A stretch of 64,000 nucleotides of DNA, from contig CAYLSB010000003.1 of NCBI GenBank assembly GCA_964386005.1, positions 1-64,000 on the forward strand, given 5' to 3'. The notes under the pieces are model-generated. The model saw only the letters and a program-made list of their open reading frames with translations, made no database searches and had not been told where the DNA came from. The position numbers and the translations under genes were made by a program. The DNA is from FEN-1350 sp964386005 (GTDB lineage Bacteria; Planctomycetota; Phycisphaerae; Sedimentisphaerales; Anaerohalosphaeraceae). Positions 47,048 through 56,267 of the stretch are shown in pieces (the first letter of the stretch is position 1; each line of letters starts with the position of its first letter).

Positions 47048-47064
47048 TATACTACAAAAATGTT
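47024..47064. promoter_or_regulatory. 13-bp operator-like dyad around the activator promoter
   Basis: Perfect arms AACATTTTTGTAG (47024-47036) and CTACAAAAATGTT (47052-47064) with a 15-base spacer. One arm fills the -10/-35 spacer and the other lies just upstream of the -35. A protein bound to both arms would block or bend this promoter, suggesting autoregulation or an unknown repressor. Confidence 0.65.
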
Positions 47065-47112
47065 TTTTGCGTACTCAGCCCGCTTGTCGTCTGATTCCCG
47101 GCAGATAGGAAT

Positions 47113-47907
47113 TCAGGAAGGTTTCGTGAGCATTGCCCTGGTTGCGCCGGTTGAAATGCCGCCATCGATTAGCAGAGTTTGGCCGGTAATGTATTCGCAA
47201 GCATCGGAGGCAAGAAAGACAACAGCACCGTCAAGATCATGGGGCTGGCCGGGACGTTTAAGGGGGATTCGGTCGCACAGATAGTCAACCCATGGCTTGT
47301 TCTCATACAGCACGGCGTTCTGGGCTGTTTTGAACCAACCGGGCGCCAGGCAATTGACGGTGATGCCAAAAGGTCCCCAATCGTCGGCCAGACTCATGGT
47401 AAGCTGTTTGACCCCGCCGCGACTGGCACAATAGGGTCCAAGACCGGCATACCCCGCCACGCAGGTAACCGAACCGATATTGATGATCCGGCCGTATCGA
47501 CGTGGAATCATCTTTTTGGCAATCGCCTGGGCGACAAAAAACGTTCCGCGCAGGTTGGTATCCAGAACCAGATTCCAGTCATCCCAGGTGATATCCACGG
47601 CCGGCTTGCGAACATTGCATCCGGCATTGTTGACAAGGATATCGATCTTACCAAAGGAGGCCAACGCCTGATCGGCCATTTGTTGAATACTGTCATAGTC
47701 GCAAACATCCAGCTCCACGGGGACGGCTTTACGGCCGAGAGACTCGATTTCTTTCCGGAAATCGGAAAGCGTATCCAGCCGTCGAGAGGTAATGATAAGA
47801 TCGGCGCCCGCCTTCGCCAGGGCGCGGCCCATATACTGGCCGAGTCCGCGACTGGTTCCGGTAACGATGGCCACCTTGCCGGTCAAATCAAACAGATTGG
47901 TCGTCAT
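47113..47907 (-). CDS. Short-chain dehydrogenase, gluconate 5-dehydrogenase-like, with an altered active-site Lys
   Basis: A 264-residue SDR: cofactor loop TGTSRGLGQ, NNAGCN, NIGSVTC and a C-terminal GQTLLIDGGIS. It resembles the gluconate/2-deoxygluconate dehydrogenase branch, acting on a sugar acid or polyol. The catalytic Y159-x3-K reads Y159-CAS-R163, with Arg in place of the otherwise invariant Lys. The following gene is a zinc-type dehydrogenase, located 31 bases upstream in the same direction, so both probably serve one sugar or polyol pathway. The ribosome site is AAAGGAA. Confidence 0.82.
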   Translation of the reverse strand: MTTNLFDLTGKVAIVTGTSRGLGQYMGRALAKAGADLIITSRRLDTLSDFRKEIESLGRKAVPVELDVCDYDSIQQMADQALASFGKIDILVNNAGCNVRKPAVDITWDDWNLVLDTNLRGTFFVAQAIAKKMIPRRYGRIINIGSVTCVAGYAGLGPYCASRGGVKQLTMSLADDWGPFGITVNCLAPGWFKTAQNAVLYENKPWVDYLCDRIPLKRPGQPHDLDGAVVFLASDACEYITGQTLLIDGGISTGATRAMLTKPS

Positions 47908-47938
47908 GGATGTATTCCTTTCTTTGTTTGTGCAGCAT

Positions 47939-48970
47939 TCATGGCTTCAGGATTACCTTCATCAGTCCTTTTTCACGGCGATACAGTCGTTCAAACCATT
48001 GCGGACCTTCGTGAAGCGGGGCAACCGCTGAAAGCAGCGGATCCACGCGAATGATTCCTTGGGCAAGCCAATCAAGACAAAGCGGATATTCTCCGCTGGA
48101 AGCACATGAACCCAGCAAGGTCACCTCCCGCGTAACGGCCGCTTGCAGAGGCAGAGGAACCTGTGGCGTCAGATTACCGACAAGCACAACGGATCCCCCT
48201 TTCGCGACAGACTGAATCGCCGTGCAAAGGGTATCTTTGGCCCCGACAACTTCAAATGCAATGTCAGCTCCTTTTCCATCGGTAAGATCGCGGATCATGG
48301 CGAATGGATCCGCAACCGATGCGGAAACCGTAGTCGTTGCACCAAGTGACTGAGCTATGTTCAGACGATTCGCGTCGATATCCATCGCGATGATCCGTGC
48401 ACAACCCGCCGCCCTTGCGGCTTGAATGACAAGCAGTCCGATCATGCCGGCGCCGACAACCACCGCCGTGCGACCAATCGGCTGAGGCGATCGGGAAACG
48501 GCATGGACAGCGATGGAGATGGCTTCGATCATCGCGGCATGTTCAAACGAAACTGAATCCGGCAAACGATAGAGAATATGAAGCGGGACTGCGACGTATT
48601 CGGCAAAAGCGCCATCCTGGCGGTATTCGTCACAGGATACGCCCAGCACCCTTCGATTGTCACAGAGATTGATCCGGCCAATCCGGCAATATTCGCATCG
48701 GCCGCAGGATATCGTCGAATCGAAGGTTACGCGGTCGCCGGGTTTAAAATCCGATCCCTTGGCTTTGACTTCGACGATCTCGCCGGCGGCCTCATGGCCC
48801 ATGATGATCGGCGGCCTGCGACGACCGGTACTGCCGTCAAAACCGTGGACATCGCTTCCACAAATTCCACAGGCGCGGACTCGAATCAACGCATGTTCCG
48901 GATACAACACCGGATCCGGAACGTTTTCATATACAAGATGTTTGTATTCCCTGAGCACAAGAGCTTTCAT
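47939..48970 (-). CDS. Zinc-dependent medium-chain dehydrogenase (sorbitol/threonine dehydrogenase family)
   Basis: A 343-residue enzyme. The catalytic zinc ligands are in RACGICGSDVHG and GHEAAGEIVE; the structural zinc cysteines are in CGRCEYCRIGRINLCDN. The NAD(P)-binding region has VVGAGMIGLLVIQAARAAG and ending DID. It oxidises a polyol or a sugar-like alcohol; the substrate is unclear. It is the first gene of a two-gene operon with the SDR. AAAGGG precedes the start. Confidence 0.87.
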   Translation of the reverse strand: MKALVLREYKHLVYENVPDPVLYPEHALIRVRACGICGSDVHGFDGSTGRRRPPIIMGHEAAGEIVEVKAKGSDFKPGDRVTFDSTISCGRCEYCRIGRINLCDNRRVLGVSCDEYRQDGAFAEYVAVPLHILYRLPDSVSFEHAAMIEAISIAVHAVSRSPQPIGRTAVVVGAGMIGLLVIQAARAAGCARIIAMDIDANRLNIAQSLGATTTVSASVADPFAMIRDLTDGKGADIAFEVVGAKDTLCTAIQSVAKGGSVVLVGNLTPQVPLPLQAAVTREVTLLGSCASSGEYPLCLDWLAQGIIRVDPLLSAVAPLHEGPQWFERLYRREKGLMKVILKP

Positions 48971-49133
48971 AATCGACCCTTTCTTTGCGAACGGATATTG
49001 TCGCGGGAAGGATCAATTCCTTCAAGCGAAAACCTTTTTCGAAAGATACTCCGAATAGAATGCAATTGCATGCCGGTCAGGCATCGCATACATTAATTCA
49101 TTCAATCCGAAAAGAGATTATGAAAGGAAATGT

Positions 49134-49652
49134 ATGCTTGAATTATTACGGAAACGCCGAAGCGTTCGCCGGTATGAGGATCGACCCATTGAATCTGAAA
49201 AGATCGAGCAACTCAAAGAAGCTGTATTGCGATCTCCTTCGAGTCGAAGTTTGAATCCGTGGGAATTCATATTCGTAGAGGATCCGGCCGTTCTCACGGC
49301 GCTTGCCAAAGCCAAACCGCATGGTAGTTCGTTCTTAAAGGGGGCCAAACTGGGCGTCGTTATCTGCGCCGATCCTTCCAGGTGTGATGTGTGGATTGAA
49401 GATTGTTCCATCGCCACGATTCTCCTTCAGCTTACAGCCCAGTCGCTCGGATTGGGTAGTTGTTGGATTCAGATACGACTCAGACAGGCGGACCCGGACA
49501 CAACCAGCGAACAATATATCCGCCATGTTCTCGGCATTCCGGATACGTTTTCGGTTTTGTCAATGGTCGCCATCGGATACCCGGCCGAACATCCGGAACC
49601 GATTGCAGCCGAAAAACTGGAACAGAGCAAAATCCATGCCAATCGATGGTGA
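49134..49652 (+). CDS. Nitroreductase-family protein
   Basis: A 172-residue FMN-dependent family member with the opening LLRKRRSVRRYEDRPI (Arg residues that hold the FMN phosphate), SPSSRSLNPWEFIFV, and a late LGLGSCWIQI. It resembles the small oxidoreductases that use NAD(P)H to reduce quinones, nitro groups or disulfide-like substrates. AAAGGA lies seven bases before the ATG. It is divergent from the sugar dehydrogenases. Confidence 0.87.
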   Translation: MLELLRKRRSVRRYEDRPIESEKIEQLKEAVLRSPSSRSLNPWEFIFVEDPAVLTALAKAKPHGSSFLKGAKLGVVICADPSRCDVWIEDCSIATILLQLTAQSLGLGSCWIQIRLRQADPDTTSEQYIRHVLGIPDTFSVLSMVAIGYPAEHPEPIAAEKLEQSKIHANRW

Positions 49653-49690
49653 AGGCTGCGGCAATTGCATAACCAGGAAGGCAATAAGGA

Positions 49691-51268
49691 TTACCAGTTT
49701 TGTGCGAACTCGGCGAGGTCTCGGAGGTCAATCCAATCATCTTTATAGAGATCGCATTGCGGGTTCCAGAGGTCCTGTCCGGGACGGCTCAACCATGCGG
49801 CAGCCAAAGTCGCCAGGTCGGCCGCGTCGGCTTTTCCGTTATTGTCGAAATCCCCGACCACATAGTCATCGACGGCCAGGGCCTTGATGCAGAAATTGGC
49901 CGAATCGTCAACCTCATGCAGATCAGACCAAACCATCCCGTCCAGGTAAAAACTCTGCCCGGGATCCGAGGAAGATACCACAATGGTTTCGCCGCCGGAC
50001 GAAGCACCTTTCAAGGAAGTCCAGAACTCGGCCGCGGATTCGGCGTAAAATTCGGGCCCGGCCGGATCGCCCAGAAGAACGGGGATTTCTGATGTCCGGT
50101 CAATTGCCTGGCCGCCATCGGATAACTTCAGATACACATAAAAATCGTCGCCGGCGGTGATTTTCGTAGGAGCAGGGAGATCGACGGTATGAAAACCGGT
50201 TCGTCGGATATGACCTGTTACGCAGTTGAGTTCACCCAAAAGCCGGCCTTCTTCAAATCGGTCAAACAGCTTTGCCGTATAGGTTACGTCATCCGCGGCG
50301 GTAATAAAACTTACCGCAATGATCATCCTGTTTGCATCCGCGATAAACGCGTTCATGGCCTCGCTGCAATCGGTTTTTGTGTCTCGCCAGCCGTGGTAGT
50401 CATGATAATAAATTTTATCGTAGATCAATGGCTGGACATTTTGAAATGACACAGCGCCCATTTCGGCGTCTCTGCAGCAATGTTTGTCATAGTAAGAAAT
50501 CCAGAAATATCCTGCCTCTGCGAAACCGCTTCCCCAACTGTTTTTACAAAGCCACGCGCCGGGCAAAGGGGCTTGAGTCCTCTTTTGGTCATCCCAGCCA
50601 ATGATCGCGATAGAATGATTGGGAGGGTTGGAATCGTTCGGAGGCTGATAATGGGTACGGGTGGTGTTACTATAAAAACCGCCGTCCCAGCACATACAGG
50701 TTGCCAGAACTCCCTGAGTTCGTATGACTTCTTTTATGACTTCGATGCCCGTCAGATCAGGGGCAATTGTAAACCATTCGATATCGCGAACATAAAAAAC
50801 ATCGTATTCGAAGTGGGACCGGGATGGCGGATTGGAAAACCAAGGCGTGTCATATTCGGTAGGATCATTGGCTTGCGAAGAATAGACCACGCCTTCCCCC
50901 CGTGATACATAAGCCTGCACGACGCGATAATCTCCGCCAAGGTGTACTATCAGGCCGCCCCCTGTCGGAGGATTCGTATCGTCGTTATTGTGTTCGTTAA
51001 ATCCGTTCCACCAGTCTAAATGGTACTCGGCCATATTGGGTTGAACCGTGTAACCGAGGGAATCCCATCTCCCTGTCATAAGCAGGTTTCCTTCGATGGC
51101 GGCCATTGTCCCGTGGGCCCAACATGTTCCGTCGGTCTGGTTCTTGACCGAACTTACATAGTTTTTGCCCTCGACACTCCGAAGGTCAAAAGAATCCGCG
51201 CGGCAGATACCGGGGAATGATACAACCATAACTTGAATGACCCAAATGGAGATCGAAATTGTTTTCAT
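49691..51268 (-). CDS. Secreted C1 (papain-like) protease with a dockerin-like C-terminus
   Basis: A 525-residue protein with a signal peptide (1-24). The protease domain starts almost at once: C49 in GTCWAHG, a His in NHSIAIIGWDD and Asn in KNSWGSGF, with no propeptide. A middle beta region contains the RLLGELNC segment. The last 60 residues are two Asp/Asn-rich calcium-loop repeats, GDFDNNGKADAADLATLA and DLYKDDWIDLRDLAEFA, the dockerin-I-like end common on exported proteins of Sedimentisphaerales-type planctomycetes. It probably degrades extracellular proteins while attached to the surface. Confidence 0.85.
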   Translation of the reverse strand: MKTISISIWVIQVMVVSFPGICRADSFDLRSVEGKNYVSSVKNQTDGTCWAHGTMAAIEGNLLMTGRWDSLGYTVQPNMAEYHLDWWNGFNEHNNDDTNPPTGGGLIVHLGGDYRVVQAYVSRGEGVVYSSQANDPTEYDTPWFSNPPSRSHFEYDVFYVRDIEWFTIAPDLTGIEVIKEVIRTQGVLATCMCWDGGFYSNTTRTHYQPPNDSNPPNHSIAIIGWDDQKRTQAPLPGAWLCKNSWGSGFAEAGYFWISYYDKHCCRDAEMGAVSFQNVQPLIYDKIYYHDYHGWRDTKTDCSEAMNAFIADANRMIIAVSFITAADDVTYTAKLFDRFEEGRLLGELNCVTGHIRRTGFHTVDLPAPTKITAGDDFYVYLKLSDGGQAIDRTSEIPVLLGDPAGPEFYAESAAEFWTSLKGASSGGETIVVSSSDPGQSFYLDGMVWSDLHEVDDSANFCIKALAVDDYVVGDFDNNGKADAADLATLAAAWLSRPGQDLWNPQCDLYKDDWIDLRDLAEFAQNW

Positions 51269-51342
51269 TCAACACCCGTAGCTGTTTGACAAGAGCACCG
51301 CATGTTTTCTATGTGTTGCGCCGATCATTTCCGTGGAACGAG

Positions 51343-51377
51343 AATAAAAAGAGACCTCATCTCTTCGATGGGGTCTC
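51343..51377 (-). terminator. Rho-independent terminator of the PEP-CTERM gene
   Basis: On the minus strand, arms GAGACCCCATC and GATGAGGTCTC (one wobble), a five-base loop and TTTTTATT. It lies about 110 bases after the PEP-CTERM stop. Confidence 0.85.
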
Positions 51378-51485
51378 CTCGAAAATACATCTACGGTACG
51401 AATTCATCGCCCTAACACCACAGTGTTTTGCAGGCCGACGATAAACCGATTCCACACATAATTTGATGCGAAACTTGGCAGCGAT

Positions 51486-52181
51486 CTATTGCCGTTTGCG
51501 AAGAAGCGCTAATCCGCCGAGACCGAGAAGGGATAGGGTCATAGGTTCAGGGACGATGTTGATGTTGTCGTAATAGACCGACGACGCGCCGTTACCGTAC
51601 AGGTCGATGGCCTGCAGATTCGCACCGGCATTGACATCGCCAGGATCATACCACCCATGGGTGGACAACAGAGACCCATTGTAGTACTCGGAGACGCTGT
51701 TGTTGTCCAGATCGATGACGAACTTCAACTGAACCCACTGATCCCGCACGATCGGCAGTGAGGCGCCGCCGCCGTTGTCCGAAATGATCTGTCCGGCATT
51801 CATGTCGCAATTCAACTGTGCGGACCACGCATAAGGCCCCCCGTCATTGTACCGGTTCATCAGGATGAAATAGGAGCTCCCGGTGGCGTTGCCGGTAATG
51901 TACTGCATGGCCGACAGTTCCAAAATCCCTCCCGTGAAAGCAAACTCATGCACGAGGTCGGAACTACCGATGATCTCGACGGAATTGGATCCACTGAAGG
52001 CGATAGCATTGGAAACCGGAGCGCCGGCGCCCGGCACGTTATCCCAGCCCTTCCAGCCATTCTGGCCATGCAGATCGCTACCCGCTGCGTAGGATTCGAA
52101 ATCCTCCGCAAACATGGAAGCTGAAACAAACGAGGACATCCCCACGACCGCAAGGATCACAACATAGTTCATTCTCTTCAT
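51486..52181 (-). CDS. PEP-CTERM sorting-signal protein
   Basis: A 231-residue exported protein with a signal peptide ending SASMFA (residues 1-22). The middle is a beta-sandwich of the LamG/concanavalin-like kind (FAEDFESYAAGSDL at the start, WVQLKFVIDLDNNSVSEYYNG later), as seen in many planctomycete surface proteins. The C-terminus is the tripartite PEP-CTERM signal: VPEP, a hydrophobic helix LSLLGLGGLALL and basic RKRQ. The exosortase system should cut and anchor it. The ATG with GGAGG seven bases upstream is the start; a GTG one codon earlier is less likely. No exosortase gene is in the window. Confidence 0.88.
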   Translation of the reverse strand: MKRMNYVVILAVVGMSSFVSASMFAEDFESYAAGSDLHGQNGWKGWDNVPGAGAPVSNAIAFSGSNSVEIIGSSDLVHEFAFTGGILELSAMQYITGNATGSSYFILMNRYNDGGPYAWSAQLNCDMNAGQIISDNGGGASLPIVRDQWVQLKFVIDLDNNSVSEYYNGSLLSTHGWYDPGDVNAGANLQAIDLYGNGASSVYYDNINIVPEPMTLSLLGLGGLALLRKRQ

Positions 52182-52723
52182 CACATACCCTCCGAAAAAA
52201 GGAAACTACATGTACATACTGAGGAGGGCAAGAAGGAATAATCCAATATTTCTTCAATCACCATCCTCACCATTATCCTCGAACACGCAATACCGGCTGC
52301 AATCAAGATTGATCGATCCGTATTATGTTGTTCCTGTTTATTATACGATAAACGATATGATATACAATAAAAAAAGAAACCCATGGCCTGTTTTTTGAAA
52401 GATTTTGACTTCGCTAACTGTATGGCTCCGAAATGAACAAAGCGGGGAACACAACATTGTTTCGCCACAACTCTTTGCATTACAATTGTTTATGGAATTT
52501 CCCTACGAAAACCCATGAAGAGAACCTGCGGATCATACTATCGGCGAATCAGCGAGAATTACCGGAATATCCTTTGGTTGCACTGACAATCCCCCTTGGA
52601 AACGATGGTCGTGTCCGGAGCGGGTTTGAAATGATTTGACTTTAGCCGGACTGTCTCATAAGATGGCCGGACTTTGAAGTGTCGATAATCCAATTACGAT
52701 TACCAAGAGTAACAGGAAGATTC
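52182..52723. other. Divergent intergenic region upstream of gpmI
   Basis: 540 bases between the PEP-CTERM gene and gpmI. The left half is AT-rich with no feature I recognise. The right half holds the promoter at 52636-52664 and a direct repeat of GCCGGACT on both sides of its -10. A 68-codon frame at 52433 has no ribosome site and is not accepted. Confidence 0.5.
52636..52664 (+). promoter_or_regulatory. Sigma-70-like promoter of gpmI-mutL
   Basis: -35 TTGACT (52636-52641), a 17-base spacer and -10 TAAGAT (52659-52664), about 60 bases before the gpmI start. Confidence 0.65.
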
Positions 52724-54295
52724 ATGGCACAGAAAACACAATTGCGACAACGTCCCAACGTGATGATTATCCGGGATGGGTGGGGTTATAATCCCAACCC
52801 GGCGGAAGATAAATTCAACGCGATCAAACAGGCAAAGGTCCCCACGGACACGATGCTGATGTCCGAGTATCCCCATACCCTTCTCCGGACATACGGTGAA
52901 GATGTGGGTCTGCCCGAAGGAACCATGGGTAACAGCGAAGTCGGCCATCAGAACATCGGTGCTGGACGGGTGGTATATCAGGATTCGGTACGGATCACTG
53001 TTTCGATCCGCGAAGGGGATTTCTTTCAGAATGAACAACTTCTCAAGGCCATCCAGAATGCCAAGACCAACAAAAGCAAACTTCACCTGATGGGCCTTTG
53101 CAGCGATATTGGGGTTCATTCGCTCTTGGGGCATCTCTATGCCGTTCTTGAAATGGCTAAAAGGAACGGCCTTGAGAAAGTGTATCTCCATGCATTCATG
53201 GATGGCCGTGATTCGCCCCCGACCAGCGGAGCGGGATATCTTTCGGATATCGAAAAGAAGATGGCCGAAATAGGCATCGGCAATATCGCCTCCGTCATGG
53301 GCCGATTCTATGCGATGGATCGGGACAACCGCTGGGAACGGGTTCAGCAGGCCTTCGAGTGCATGACGCAGGGCAAAGGCGCTCGCGCTTCCAGCGCTGC
53401 CGAGGCAATCCAGGCCAGTTATGCCAAAGAAGAAACCGATGAGTTCGTTAAACCGGTAAATATTGTCGGAAACGACGGAAATCCGATCGCGCTGGTTCAA
53501 GATGGCGATAGCGTAATCTTCTTCAATTTCCGCGGCGACCGGCCGCGGGAGATCACGAGGGCGTTTGTCGAAGCCGCCACATTCAAGGGATTTACGCGAG
53601 CGGTCCAGCCGAAGTTGTATTACGTTTGCATGACCGAATACGATGCGACGATCCCGGCTCCCGCGGCGTTTGAGAAACAGACCGCACAGAAAAACATCGC
53701 CGGCGAGTATTTCAGCAAGTTGGGTCTGCGGCAGTTCCGCTGCGCCGAAACCGAAAAATATGCCCACGTAACCTTCTTCTACAATGGCGGGCGCGAGGCG
53801 CCGTTTGAAGGCGAAGACCGGCAGATCATTCCGTCGCCGAAGGTGCAGACGTATGATCTACAGCCGGAAATGAGCGCCGTTGGGGTATGTGAGGAGGTCT
53901 TGAAACGTCTGGATTCTCAGCAATATGATGTCGTGATCGTCAATTTCGCCAATCCCGATATGGTCGGTCATACCGGCGTTCTGGAAGCCGCGATCATCGC
54001 CGCTCAGACCGTCGATACCTGTGTCGGACGGATCCTCGAAAAAGTCAAACAGATTGGCGGCTCGGCGGTGATTCTTGCGGACCACGGCAACTTTGAAAAA
54101 ATGTGGGATTTCGAACATAACATGCCGCACACCGCTCACACCGTCGGCGATGTGCCGTTCATCGTTTTTGACGAACGGTTCAAGGGGCACAAGATGGCCC
54201 CGCTGGGTCGTCTGGCCGATGCGGTACCGACATTCCTGGAGGTGATGGGCGTCCCCAAACCGGCGGAGATGACAGGCAAGAGTCTGCTTCTGTAA
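52724..54295 (+). CDS. gpmI: 2,3-bisphosphoglycerate-independent phosphoglycerate mutase
   Basis: A 523-residue glycolytic enzyme interconverting 3- and 2-phosphoglycerate with two Mn ions. The phosphatase-like active site is seen in RDGWGYN (first metal Asp), GNSEVGHQN (nucleophile Ser), HAFMDGRDSPP, and late NPDMVGHTG, ADHGNFEKM and HNMPHTAH metal ligands. The start follows AGGAAGA. mutL begins 36 bases later, so the two are probably one transcript. Confidence 0.95.
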   Translation: MAQKTQLRQRPNVMIIRDGWGYNPNPAEDKFNAIKQAKVPTDTMLMSEYPHTLLRTYGEDVGLPEGTMGNSEVGHQNIGAGRVVYQDSVRITVSIREGDFFQNEQLLKAIQNAKTNKSKLHLMGLCSDIGVHSLLGHLYAVLEMAKRNGLEKVYLHAFMDGRDSPPTSGAGYLSDIEKKMAEIGIGNIASVMGRFYAMDRDNRWERVQQAFECMTQGKGARASSAAEAIQASYAKEETDEFVKPVNIVGNDGNPIALVQDGDSVIFFNFRGDRPREITRAFVEAATFKGFTRAVQPKLYYVCMTEYDATIPAPAAFEKQTAQKNIAGEYFSKLGLRQFRCAETEKYAHVTFFYNGGREAPFEGEDRQIIPSPKVQTYDLQPEMSAVGVCEEVLKRLDSQQYDVVIVNFANPDMVGHTGVLEAAIIAAQTVDTCVGRILEKVKQIGGSAVILADHGNFEKMWDFEHNMPHTAHTVGDVPFIVFDERFKGHKMAPLGRLADAVPTFLEVMGVPKPAEMTGKSLLL

Positions 54296-54331
54296 TGATC
54301 GAGACAACCTCCCTCGTGAGGAGGTCAAACA

Positions 54332-56215
54332 ATGGGTAAGATCGTCATCCTTGACGATACGATGGTGAACATGATCGCCGCCGGCGAGGTAATCGAACGG
54401 CCCGGTAGCGTCGTGAAGGAATTGATGGAAAACAGCATCGACTCCGGCGCCGACCGGATTGTTGTTCAGATCGAAGACGGCGGCCGTAAGGCGATCACGA
54501 TCATCGATAACGGCTGCGGAATTGCGTCCGATGATCTGTCGCTGGCCGTCATGCCGCATGCCACAAGCAAAATCCGAAGCGTCGATGATCTGCATCGCAT
54601 CCAGACGATGGGTTTTCGCGGCGAAGCCCTAGCCAGTATTGCCGCCATCGCACTGGTATCCATCACAAGCCGTACGACGGATTCCATTGAGGGTACCCGA
54701 TTGGAGATCGATTGCGGGCAAACACAACCGATTCGACCATGCGCGACCGATGTGGGAACCCGCATCGATGTCCGCGACCTGTTCTACAAGCTTCCCGCAC
54801 GGCGAAAGTTTCTTCGAACGGCCAATACAGAAATGAGCCACATTACAGAAACGTTTACCCGCATCGCCCTGGCCCATTGCGGAATCGAACTGACGCTGGA
54901 ACATAACGGACGAACGATATATCACCTCACCGGAGCTCAACCACTGCGCCAGCGGATCGCCGGACTATTCAGCCAGGCGGTCGCGGATGACCTGTTGGAA
55001 ACGCATGCCGAGGAACGGGGGATGAAAGTTACAGCATGGATGGGGACGCCCGCCGGAGCCCGAGGAACACAAAACCTGCAATATGTTTTCTTGAATCGGC
55101 GCTTTATCCGCGACAAATTCATCTCGCATGCTATTCGCGAGGCCTACCGGGGCCTGATCGAACCGAGCAAGTTTCCGGTGGTATTTTTGTTTCTCGAGAT
55201 GGGGACCGATGAGTTTGATGTCAATGTCCACCCAACCAAGATCGAAGTGCGATTCCAGAATAGCAACCTCGTTCATTCGCAGGTTCTTGGAGTTCTTCGG
55301 GAAAAATTGCTCGGTAGCAATCTCGACGTAACGGCCCGGTTATCCTTTGAAAAGGCCGCTCTCACGGCCGACATGCCCGAACCGACCGCCGACCTTGCAC
55401 GCAAAGAGCGGATTGCCCGCGCGATGGCGGATTTCTTCCGAAGTCAGCCGCAAACCAGCCAGCCGCATTTTTCCTTTTCCGAATCGTCGGGTAAATCTTC
55501 TTCAACGAGTAAACCATCCCCCCTGCCGGAAATTCCGGCCCGAGCTGATTCTGCGGTGATTTCAGGCATATCCGATGAACCAAAACAAATGAAATCGGAT
55601 TTGGATGACGGATTGTCATCTCCTTTCAATAGCTTGATACAGGGAAGATATCTGCAGATTCATAACAGTTATATCGTCACGCAAACCGACGAGGGTTTTG
55701 TCATCATCGATCAACATGCCCTGCACGAGAGGATACTGTATGAGGAGCTTTGCCGAAAGATCACCGAAGGCCCCCTGCCATCGCAGCGGCTCTTGATTCC
55801 GGAGACGCTCGACGTAACCGATTCGCAACTTGAGGCCATACGCGAAAATAGTGAACTACTCAATCAGATGGGGCTCGAATTGGAACCCTTCGGACCGAGA
55901 ACAATCGCCATCCAATCCTTTCCGGTTCTGCCGGCGAAAGTGAAGGCGGTGGAATTCGTTCAGGATATGCTGGATCGGCTGGCGGATGATTCGCTTCGCG
56001 TGGATCCGCAGCGTTTGCTCCACGAAATTCTGGAAATGGCGGCATGCAAGGCGGCCGTAAAGGCGGGCCAGTCTCTGTCGCAGCAGGAAATCGAGCAGCT
56101 CCTGGCCGACCGCGACGCCGTCCAGCGTGCCAGCCGCTGCCCGCATGGCCGGCCCACCACGATCCGCTTTACGCTCTCGGAACTGGAAAAACAATTTAAA
56201 CGTACGGGATTTTAA
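54332..56215 (+). CDS. mutL: DNA mismatch repair protein MutL
   Basis: A 627-residue protein. The GHKL ATPase has NSIDSGAD, IIDNGCGI and GFRGEALASI. A low-complexity Ser/Pro linker (about 345-430) follows. The C-terminal domain has the endonuclease motif DQHALHERILYEE in the D-Q-H-A-x2-E-x4-E pattern, with CKAAVKAG and CPHGRPT metal-site motifs, so this MutL should nick DNA itself, as in bacteria without MutH. GAGGAGG precedes the start. mutS is not in the window. Confidence 0.95.
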   Translation: MGKIVILDDTMVNMIAAGEVIERPGSVVKELMENSIDSGADRIVVQIEDGGRKAITIIDNGCGIASDDLSLAVMPHATSKIRSVDDLHRIQTMGFRGEALASIAAIALVSITSRTTDSIEGTRLEIDCGQTQPIRPCATDVGTRIDVRDLFYKLPARRKFLRTANTEMSHITETFTRIALAHCGIELTLEHNGRTIYHLTGAQPLRQRIAGLFSQAVADDLLETHAEERGMKVTAWMGTPAGARGTQNLQYVFLNRRFIRDKFISHAIREAYRGLIEPSKFPVVFLFLEMGTDEFDVNVHPTKIEVRFQNSNLVHSQVLGVLREKLLGSNLDVTARLSFEKAALTADMPEPTADLARKERIARAMADFFRSQPQTSQPHFSFSESSGKSSSTSKPSPLPEIPARADSAVISGISDEPKQMKSDLDDGLSSPFNSLIQGRYLQIHNSYIVTQTDEGFVIIDQHALHERILYEELCRKITEGPLPSQRLLIPETLDVTDSQLEAIRENSELLNQMGLELEPFGPRTIAIQSFPVLPAKVKAVEFVQDMLDRLADDSLRVDPQRLLHEILEMAACKAAVKAGQSLSQQEIEQLLADRDAVQRASRCPHGRPTTIRFTLSELEKQFKRTGF

Positions 56216-56267
56216 TCCGAACGAATCAACTGTATTGAAACACAGGGGGCATGGAATAGGAGGTTCA

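Noticed and set aside
52433..52639. 68-codon frame upstream of gpmI
   Set aside because: No ribosome site, no motif, and the gpmI promoter starts in its last codons.
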